NCBI RefSeq assembly: GCF_010731635.1
Contig: NZ_AP022583.1
Span: 1,488,001-1,552,000 of the forward strand
DNA: 64,000 nt
Direction of reading: 5' to 3'
Origin: Mycobacterium noviomagense
GTDB taxonomy: Bacteria; Actinomycetota; Actinomycetes; Mycobacteriales; Mycobacteriaceae
Shown here: piece after piece, positions 58,204 through 64,000 of the stretch
Position numbering within the stretch: position 1 is the stretch's first letter
Layout of the letters: the number at the start of each line of letters is the position of its first letter
Notes under the pieces: model-generated
Told to the model about the DNA's origin: nothing
The model's database searches: none
Seen by the model: only the letters and a program-made list of their open reading frames with translations
Made by a program: the position numbers and the translations under genes

Positions 58204-59253
58204 GTGCGCATGGCGGTGGCGGGCGGACCCCAACTGGACCCGGGGGTGTTGGGTCGCTGGCTGGACGCCCACCACGCGCCCGGGGACGGAGAGGAGCCCG
58301 TCCTGGAGCCGCTGACCGGCGGTTCCCAGAACACGCTCTACCTGATTCAGCGCGGCGGCGAACGCATGGTGTTGCGGATGCCCGGACCCCGGGCCGACGC
58401 GGCCCGCATCGACGGCCTGCTGCGCGAGATCCGACTGGTGCGGGCGCTGTCCGGCACCGATGTGCCACATGCCGAGCTGATCGCCGCCAACGACGCCGGC
58501 GATCTGCTCGGCATGCCTTTCTATGTCATGCGGGCGATCGACGGGTGGAGCCCGATGGACGGCGGTTGGCCCCCGCCGTTCGATACCGACCTAGAAGCCC
58601 GCCGAGGACTGGCGTTCGAACTCGTCGGCGGCGCAGCCAAGTTGGGCCGGGTGGACTGGCGCGCCCGAGGTCTGGAGGGCTTCGGCCGCCCGGACGGGTT
58701 CCACGAGCGGCAGGTCGATCGCTGGCTGGCATTCCTGGATGCGTATAAAGTCCGCGAGCTGCCGGGCCTCGACGAAGCCGCCGACTGGCTGCGCCGCAAC
58801 CGGCCCGCGCACTACACCCCGGGCATCATGCACGGCGACTATCAGTTCGCCAACGTGATGTTCGCGCACAGGCCGCCGGCCAAGCTGGCCGCGATCGTCG
58901 ATTGGGAGATGACCACGGTCGGCGACCCGCTGCTGGACCTGGCTTGGTGTCTGCTGGGCTATGACGGCGAACACCCGCGGACCGACGGCTTTTACCTCGA
59001 CCTGACCGGCATGCCCACCCGCAGCGAATTGCTCGAGCACTACGAGAAGATCAGCGGGCTTTCCACCGAGAACATCGACTATTACCTGATTCTGGCGAAC
59101 TGGAAGCTGGGCATCGTGCTGGAGAAGACCTACGCTGCCGGAGTGCGGACCGGCAAGGTGGACTCGAAGATCACCGAGGCGTTCGGGCCCATGATCCTGC
59201 AACTGATCGCGACGGCTGCCGAGCTGGCCCGGTCGCTGCCGACGAGGGCGTGA
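58204..59253 (+). CDS. Phosphotransferase, APH/ACAD10-like (Rv3761c-like, annotated fadE36 in M. tuberculosis)
   Basis: 349 aa from a GTG (or ATG at 58210). Kinase-like fold: LTGGSQNTLYLIQRGGERMVLRMPG (nucleotide Lys/Arg strand), Brenner motif MHGDYQFANVMF with catalytic Asp, then IVDWEMTTVGDPLLDLAW with the metal Asp. ACAD10-type domains phosphorylate 4-hydroxyacyl-CoAs for dehydration, which fits the acyl-CoA dehydrogenase two genes downstream. First gene of a co-directional run of five. Confidence 0.85.
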   Translation: MRMAVAGGPQLDPGVLGRWLDAHHAPGDGEEPVLEPLTGGSQNTLYLIQRGGERMVLRMPGPRADAARIDGLLREIRLVRALSGTDVPHAELIAANDAGDLLGMPFYVMRAIDGWSPMDGGWPPPFDTDLEARRGLAFELVGGAAKLGRVDWRARGLEGFGRPDGFHERQVDRWLAFLDAYKVRELPGLDEAADWLRRNRPAHYTPGIMHGDYQFANVMFAHRPPAKLAAIVDWEMTTVGDPLLDLAWCLLGYDGEHPRTDGFYLDLTGMPTRSELLEHYEKISGLSTENIDYYLILANWKLGIVLEKTYAAGVRTGKVDSKITEAFGPMILQLIATAAELARSLPTRA

Positions 59254-59254
59254 A

Positions 59255-60019
59255 ATGGGTTACGCCGAGCAGCTTTTCGACCTCACCGATCGCGTGGTGT
59301 TGATCACCGGCGGCAGTCGGGGGCTGGGCCGGGAAATGGCGTTCGGGGTCGCCCGCTGCGGCGCCGACGTGGTGATTGCCAGCCGCAAGATGGATAACTG
59401 TGTGGCCACTGCCAAGGAAATCGAGGCCGAGACGGGGCGTCCCGCGATGCCCTATGGCGTGCATGTGGGTCGATGGAATGAGCTCGACGGCTTGGTCGAT
59501 GCGACGTATGAACGGTTCGGCAAGGTCGACGTATTGATCAACAACGCCGGCATGTCGCCGATTTACGACAAGCTCACAGATGTCACCGAGAAGCTGTTCG
59601 ACGCGGTGGTCAACCTCAACCTCAAGGGCCCGTTTCGATTGTCGGCTTTGGTTGGTGAGCGCATGGTCGCGGCCGGCCGCGGGTCGATCATCAACGTCAG
59701 CACTGCGGGCTCGCTTCGCCCGACACCGGACATCATCCCGTACGCGGCGGCCAAGGCCGGTCTCAACGCGATGACCGAGGCGCTGGCCAAGGCGTTCGGA
59801 CCGGCGGTGCGGGTCAACACGCTGATGGCCGGACCGTTTCTGACCGATGTCAGCAAGGCCTGGAATCTGGAGCAGGCGACGCAGAAGCCGTTTGCTCACC
59901 TATCGCTGCAACGGGCCGGTGACCCGGCTGAAATCGTGGGCGCTGCTTTGTTTTTGGCGTCGGACGCATCAAGCTTCACCACCGGCTCGATTCTGCGGGC
60001 CGACGGCGGGATCCCCTAG
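59255..60019 (+). CDS. Short-chain dehydrogenase/reductase
   Basis: 254 aa, start 1 bp after the previous stop. NAD(P) motif TGGSRGLGRE, NNAG at VLINNAGMSP, catalytic Ser in INVSTAG, Tyr-x3-Lys in YAAAKAG, and C-terminal FTTGSILRADGG. Likely oxidises a hydroxyacyl or related lipid intermediate in the same pathway. Confidence 0.93.
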   Translation: MGYAEQLFDLTDRVVLITGGSRGLGREMAFGVARCGADVVIASRKMDNCVATAKEIEAETGRPAMPYGVHVGRWNELDGLVDATYERFGKVDVLINNAGMSPIYDKLTDVTEKLFDAVVNLNLKGPFRLSALVGERMVAAGRGSIINVSTAGSLRPTPDIIPYAAAKAGLNAMTEALAKAFGPAVRVNTLMAGPFLTDVSKAWNLEQATQKPFAHLSLQRAGDPAEIVGAALFLASDASSFTTGSILRADGGIP

Positions 60020-60067
60020 CGGCGATCGCAACCGTGTCGGCTCCCATGAAACTAAGGAGGGTTCAAC

Positions 60068-61372
60068 ATGGCCTGGGATTTCTCCACTGAACCGGAATTC
60101 GAGAAGAAGCTCGACTGGATCCGCGAGTTCGTCCGCGAAGAAGTGGAGCCCCTCGAGGTGCTGTTCCCCGGCTGCGAATTCCTGCCACTGGGCGACGAGC
60201 GCCGCAAAATCGTCGACCCGCTCAAACAGCAAGTCCGCGACCAAGGGCTCTGGGCACCGCACCTCGGTCCGGAACTCGGCGGTCAAGGCTTCGGCGCGGT
60301 CAAGCTGGCGCTGATCAACGAGATCCTGGGCCGCAGCCCCTGGGCGCCAATCGTGTTCGGAACACAAGCACCCGACACTGGCAACGCCGAGATCCTGGCC
60401 CGCTTCGGCACCCAAGCGCAGAAGGACCGCTACCTGGCCGGGCTGCTGTCCGGGGAGATCTTCTCCTGCTTCTCGATGACGGAGCCGCAAGGCGGCGCCG
60501 ATCCGCGGGTTTTCACCACGCGTGCCGCGCGCGACGGAGATGACTGGGTGATCACAGGGCGAAAGTACTTCTCCTCCAACGCCTCTGTGGCCTCGTTCTT
60601 CATCGTCGTCGCGATCACGGACCCCGATGTGCCGGTCCATCGCGGGGCGTCGACCTTCTTGGTTCCGGCAGGGACACCGGGCCTGGTCGTCGAAGCCACC
60701 CACCATTTGGCCGGTGCCCATCCGCACGAGCCCGGTCATTCGCTGGTGCGCTACGACGGGGTGCGGGTGTCGGCGGACGCGCTGCTCGGCGAGCCCGGCC
60801 AGGGTTTCTTGATCCTGCAGAGCCGGCTGGCCGGCGGCCGGCTGCATCACGCGATGCGCTCCATCGGCGTCGCCCAGCGCGCCATCGACATGATGGCCCG
60901 CCGCGCGAAAAGCCGCTTCACCCAAGGCAGCTCGTTGGCCGACAAGCAGCTGGTGCAGGCATTCATCGCCGACTCCTACGCCGAGCTGATACCGTTCCGG
61001 CTCACCGTGCTGCACGCCGCGTGGCTGATCGACACCGCCGGCGAGCACGCCGCCCGCACCGAGATCGCGGTCTGCAAGATCTTGGCGTCGCAAGTGCTCA
61101 AATCGATCGGGTTGCGCGCCATCCAGGTACACGGCGCACTGGGGCTGACCGATCAGCTGCCCTTGACCAACGTGCTTCTTGGCGGCGTGGCGCTCGGTCT
61201 GGCCGACGGCCCCACCGAGGCGCACAAGGTCAACCTCGCCCGGATGCTGCTGAAGAACTACGAGGCAGAGGATCCCGAATGGCCCAGCGAATTGCTGGAC
61301 AAGCGCGTGGAAGCGGCCCGGGCGAAGTATGGCGGCCTCGTCGATCGCGTTCCGGCGCTGCCTGATTCGTGA
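60068..61372 (+). CDS. Acyl-CoA dehydrogenase
   Basis: 434 aa with a strong AAGGAGG upstream. ACAD signatures: GEIFSCFSMTEPQGGADPRV (FAD contact), WVITGRKYFSSNAS, RTEIAVCKILASQVLKSIGLRAIQVHGALGLTDQLPL. Alpha,beta-dehydrogenation of an acyl-CoA. Together with the APH/ACAD10-like kinase and the SDR it suggests breakdown of a hydroxylated or branched fatty acid. Confidence 0.94.
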   Translation: MAWDFSTEPEFEKKLDWIREFVREEVEPLEVLFPGCEFLPLGDERRKIVDPLKQQVRDQGLWAPHLGPELGGQGFGAVKLALINEILGRSPWAPIVFGTQAPDTGNAEILARFGTQAQKDRYLAGLLSGEIFSCFSMTEPQGGADPRVFTTRAARDGDDWVITGRKYFSSNASVASFFIVVAITDPDVPVHRGASTFLVPAGTPGLVVEATHHLAGAHPHEPGHSLVRYDGVRVSADALLGEPGQGFLILQSRLAGGRLHHAMRSIGVAQRAIDMMARRAKSRFTQGSSLADKQLVQAFIADSYAELIPFRLTVLHAAWLIDTAGEHAARTEIAVCKILASQVLKSIGLRAIQVHGALGLTDQLPLTNVLLGGVALGLADGPTEAHKVNLARMLLKNYEAEDPEWPSELLDKRVEAARAKYGGLVDRVPALPDS

Positions 61373-61965
61373 TGAACAGCCGAGTCGCTGCCGCGGTGGA
61401 ACGGGCGCTCGACGACCGTCAGCGCGAGGCCACCGAGGAAGTCGAGCGCATCCTGGCCGCCGCCGTGCGGGTGATGGAACGCGTCGCACCTGAGCCGCCG
61501 CGCGTCAGCGACATCGTCGCCGAAGCCGGATCGTCGAACAAAGCGTTCTACCGATACTTCGCCGGCAAGGACGATCTCATCCTGGCGGTCATGGAGCGCG
61601 GGGTGGCGATCGTCGTCTCATATCTTGCGCACCAGATGGCCAAAGAGTCCAAGCCGCAAGACAAGATCGCGCGCTGGATCGAGGGCACGCTCGCGCAGGT
61701 CGCCGACCCGCATCTGATCAGCATGAGCCGCGCAGCAGCGGGACAGATGTCGGCCAGCGTGGATGTCGACCAGATCATGCGACCGCTGCGTGACCTGCTG
61801 ACCGAACCGGTCTCCGCGCTGGGGGGTTCCGAGCGGGACGCCGACGCGGTATTTCTCTGCACCGCCGCAGCGATGCGACGATATGTGGGCTCGGCCGACC
61901 GCCCCAGCCGCGATGACATCCGGCATTTGGTGCGATTCTGTCTGCGCGGCTTGGGCGTAACCTGA
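61369..61965 (+). CDS. TetR-family regulator
   Basis: 198 aa from a GTG that overlaps the acyl-CoA dehydrogenase stop. N-terminal HTH PPRVSDIVAEAGSSNKAFYRYFAGKDDLILAV is a clear TetR head. The ligand domain is variable. Embedded in the operon, so it probably controls it in response to an acyl-CoA or substrate. Confidence 0.92.
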   Translation: MMNSRVAAAVERALDDRQREATEEVERILAAAVRVMERVAPEPPRVSDIVAEAGSSNKAFYRYFAGKDDLILAVMERGVAIVVSYLAHQMAKESKPQDKIARWIEGTLAQVADPHLISMSRAAAGQMSASVDVDQIMRPLRDLLTEPVSALGGSERDADAVFLCTAAAMRRYVGSADRPSRDDIRHLVRFCLRGLGVT

Positions 61966-62936
61966 TGCGGGCTGTTGTCTGCCGTCGATACGGGCCGCCC
62001 GAGGATCTCGTCCTCGAAGAGGTTCCTGACCCGACGCCCGCTGCGGGCGAGCTGGTCGTCCGGGTCCGCGCCGCGGCCGTGAACTTCCCGGATGTGCTGC
62101 TGATCGACGGCAAATACCAAATCCAGATTCCCGTGCCGTTCACTCCAGGCAGTGAACTGGCCGGTGAGGTGGCAGCGGTCGGCGACGGTGACGGCTTCGC
62201 TCCGGGCGACCGGGTGAGTGGTACCGCGTTCGTGGGCGCGTTCGCCGAGCAGGCGCTGCTTCGCGCCGAGTCGGTGTCGGCGATACCGGAGGGCGTCGAC
62301 TTTGCCGCGGCGGCTGCGTTCGGTGTCACCTATCGCACCGCTTACCACGCGCTGCGCTCGATTGGTCAAGTGGCCGAAGGTGATTGGGTGGTCGTGCTCG
62401 GCGCCGCCGGCGGGGTGGGGTTGGCGGCCGTCGATTTGGCGGTCGCGATGAAGGCTCGGGTGCTGGCGGCGGCGTCCAGTCCGGAAAAACTCGAGGTGTG
62501 CCGGCAGCGCGGCGCCGAGGCGATTGTCGACTACGAGCGCGACGATCTGCGAGCGCGGATCCGTGAGCTCACCGGTGGCGGTGCCCGGGTGGTGATCGAT
62601 CCGGTCGGTGGACGGTATTCCGAGCCCGCGCTGCGGGGTCTGGGTCGTGGCGGGGTGTTCGTCACCCTGGGATATGCGGCGGGCGAGATTCCCGCTATCC
62701 GGTTGAACCTTGTTCTGCTTAAAGGCATCACGATCAGCGGTATGGAGATCCGCACCTTCCATGAAGACCACCCGGCCGAAGCCGCCCGCGACATGGGCGA
62801 GCTACATCAGATGTTCGCCGACGGCCGGATCCGGCCCTACATCGGCGCGCGCTTCTCTTTAGCCGAGACCGCCGCAGCGTTACGGTATGTGGCCGACCGC
62901 AAGGCGATCGGCAAAGTGGTCATCGACGTCGATTGA
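61965..62936 (+). CDS. NADPH:quinone oxidoreductase / zinc-independent MDR
   Basis: 323 aa, start overlapping the tetR stop. MDR fold without structural zinc cysteines: GVTYRTAYHALRSIG, nucleotide motif VLGAAGGVGLAAVDLAVAM, and VIDPVGGRYSEPALRGLGRGG. Reduces quinones or enoyl-type substrates with NADPH. Last of the five-gene run, followed by a hairpin. Confidence 0.92.
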   Translation: MRAVVCRRYGPPEDLVLEEVPDPTPAAGELVVRVRAAAVNFPDVLLIDGKYQIQIPVPFTPGSELAGEVAAVGDGDGFAPGDRVSGTAFVGAFAEQALLRAESVSAIPEGVDFAAAAAFGVTYRTAYHALRSIGQVAEGDWVVVLGAAGGVGLAAVDLAVAMKARVLAAASSPEKLEVCRQRGAEAIVDYERDDLRARIRELTGGGARVVIDPVGGRYSEPALRGLGRGGVFVTLGYAAGEIPAIRLNLVLLKGITISGMEIRTFHEDHPAEAARDMGELHQMFADGRIRPYIGARFSLAETAAALRYVADRKAIGKVVIDVD

Positions 62937-62975
62937 GCACCTGGAGACGTGATTTCGTTGTGAGACTTCGGATAT

Positions 62976-63010
62976 GATGACGGCGGCGCCCCGCGGACGC
63001 CGCCGTCATC
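62976..63010. terminator. Strong hairpin between convergent genes
   Basis: Perfect 13-bp stem GATGACGGCGGCG / CGCCGCCGTCATC with a 9-nt loop, between the quinone oxidoreductase stop and lpqH stop. Likely bidirectional. Confidence 0.8.
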
Positions 63011-63023
63011 GTGACCGATTCTG

Positions 63024-63469
63024 CTACGGGCAGGTCACGTCCACCTCGAAGGGCTTGCTCACCATCCCCGCCATCGGATCGGACGGGTTCATGCCGGTCG
63101 CCGTCCCGCTGAACTTGTAGCCGCTGCCGTCCTTGGTGGCTGAAGCGCTGGCCCCGGGGCTGCCCTGCTGATACGCGAGCTGAACGCCGTTGACTTTGCC
63201 GAGCGAGATCTGGTGAATGGCAGGCGGATCCGCGTCGGTGGCTTGCACCGCGACATTATTGGGAGAACCGGGCTGACCGATCCCGATTTGCAGCTGGCCG
63301 CCAGCCTTCTGACAGGTGACCGGACCGTTGACGTTCTGGTCTTGGCCATCGACCACTACCTTGGCATGCCCAGAAGTGCTGACCTTCTGGCCGCCGCCGC
63401 TGGCACAACCAGCAACGGCTGCGACGATCATCGCCGCGCCCCCAGAACCCCGACCCAACGATTCACCAC
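63024..63469 (-). CDS. lpqH: LpqH-family 19-kDa lipoprotein with a frameshift in the signal peptide
   Basis: The mature domain is intact: lipobox VAAVAGC, KVVVDGQDQNVNGPVTC, ASATKDGSGYKFSGTATGMN, and FEVDVTCP with the usual disulphide Cys. The natural start is the GTG at 63469/63466, after AAGGAG (63473-63478), giving MNRWVGVLG. That frame breaks in a run of five C on the plus strand (63439-63443): one more G on the coding strand joins it to GAAMIVAAVAGC. As read, the lipoprotein would need another start (63515) with no normal signal sequence. Cell-envelope glycolipoprotein and TLR2 ligand in M. tuberculosis. Confidence 0.85.
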
Positions 63470-63515
63470 TGTCTCCTTTTTGTCGTGGCCAGCCAATTGC
63501 GGCGGGCCGCCGCAA

Positions 63516-63659
63516 GCAGTATGGGGTTCAGATGACCAGCGGTGTTGGTAATAATCAAAATTAACGCAAGGCTCCGCCGATGAACTGCCTGCCAAAATCG
63601 ATATTCGCGGTACCACTTATTGTTTCGCGTGTCACGCGCCCTTCACATCGACCGATTTT
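63516..63659. other. Intergenic region lpqH-tcrY
   Basis: No gene supported; likely contains the lpqH promoter (minus strand, downstream of tcrY). Confidence 0.4.
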
Positions 63660-64000
63660 CTAGCGGTGGTTATTGAAAGGCAGCCGAACGGTGAATTCGG
63701 TGTGGCCCGGCCTGCTCTGTACCGAGATCGTCCCATCGTGGGCTTTGACCACAGCCGAGACGATCGCGAGCCCCAAGCCGGTGCTGCCGCCCTTGCGGGA
63801 GCGTGATGTGTCGCCGCGGGCAAATCGCTCGAAGACTTCCGACTGCAACCGTTCCGGAATTCCGGGACCGTTGTCGATCACCTTGAGCACAGTGTGTTCC
63901 GGCTCGGTGGTGAGCCGCGTCGTTACCACGGTTCCCGGGCCGGTGTGGATGCGGGCGTTGGCAAGCAGATTGGTCACTACTTGGTGCAGCCGTGCCGCGT
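63660..64000 (-). CDS. tcrY: Sensor histidine kinase TcrY-like, C-terminal part, cut by the window edge
   Basis: The last 113 or so residues of an HATPase domain. N box RLHQVVTNLLANARIHT, G1 VIDNGPGIPERLQSEVFERF, G2 GGSTGLGLAIVSAVVKAHDG, and ending VRLPFNNHR. Position beyond lpqH on the minus strand matches Rv3764c (tcrY), whose response regulator partner would lie outside the window. The HisKA, HAMP and sensor regions are not visible. Confidence 0.85.
   Translation of the reverse strand, partial: AARLHQVVTNLLANARIHTGPGTVVTTRLTTEPEHTVLKVIDNGPGIPERLQSEVFERFARGDTSRSRKGGSTGLGLAIVSAVVKAHDGTISVQSRPGHTEFTVRLPFNNHR

Noticed and set aside
62937..63023. Riboswitch or small RNA between the quinone reductase and lpqH
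   Set aside because: The only strong structure is a simple perfect hairpin between convergent stops, best explained as a terminator.

Overview
The window is high-GC actinobacterial DNA from a mycobacterium, most likely a slow grower. The evidence is a gene backbone in the order known from Mycobacterium tuberculosis: Rv3719-Rv3723, cutinase (cut5-like), Rv3730c/Rv3731 (ligC), Rv3733c, Rv3752c-Rv3760, an Rv3761c-like gene, lpqH and tcrY. Lineage-restricted families support this: MmpS/MmpL, DUF732-type secreted proteins, an LpqH lipoprotein and giant cyclase/AAA/LuxR regulators. Orthologue names come from remembered protein sequences and synteny, not a search.

Layout. 1-7.2 kb: end of a FAD oxidoreductase and a partner fatty-acid methyltransferase, DnaX (gamma/tau), the aspartate aminotransferase Rv3722c, SRP RNA, tRNA-Ser(GGA), LucA (Rv3723) and an NAD(P)-binding dehydrogenase. 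7.2-17.6 kb: envelope and secretion genes, namely a DUF732 protein, an mmpS-mmpL pair behind two tandem 30-bp operator-like repeats, a secreted protein, two tandem cutinases, a SnoaL-like protein, a GlsB/YeaQ membrane protein, a DJ-1/PfpI protein, a frameshifted F420-type flavoprotein and a phytanoyl-CoA-dioxygenase-like enzyme. 17.6-30.4 kb: three full-length paralogues (about 1100 aa each) with a class III cyclase, NB-ARC/AAA, TPR-like and LuxR HTH layout, plus a truncated fourth copy. A VapBC pair and a cytochrome P450 lie between them. 30.4-35.6 kb: a zinc-ribbon membrane protein, an unusual gene joining a conjugative coupling ATPase to an arsenate reductase, and a LigD-type polymerase divergent from LigC.

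35.6-43.1 kb is a metal-resistance block: a divergent arsR / cadI(arsI)-acr3-arsC operon, then a copper-type operon (DUF1490 protein, CtpV-like P-type ATPase, Rv0970-like membrane protein). In M. tuberculosis the copper operon is headed by csoR. Here csoR is absent, and a divergent MerR-family gene faces a promoter with a 19-bp spacer. 43.1-54.8 kb: haloalkane dehalogenase, NUDIX, a proline-rich membrane protein, small zinc-ribbon and DUF2510 proteins, tRNA-Ser(CGA), tadA, Rv3753c, tyrA, Rv3755c, a ProXVWZ compatible-solute ABC transporter, Rv3760 and a decayed IS630-family element. 54.8-64 kb: phosphatase, two related methyltransferases (one frameshifted), a MarR gene, then a five-gene co-directional run (APH/ACAD10-like kinase, SDR, acyl-CoA dehydrogenase, TetR, quinone oxidoreductase) that looks like a lipid-catabolic operon, and finally lpqH and the end of tcrY.

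Caveat: several genes carry single-base frameshifts, two of them in G runs (lpqH signal peptide, one methyltransferase). They could be real decay, phase variation or sequencing error; the sequence alone cannot decide.
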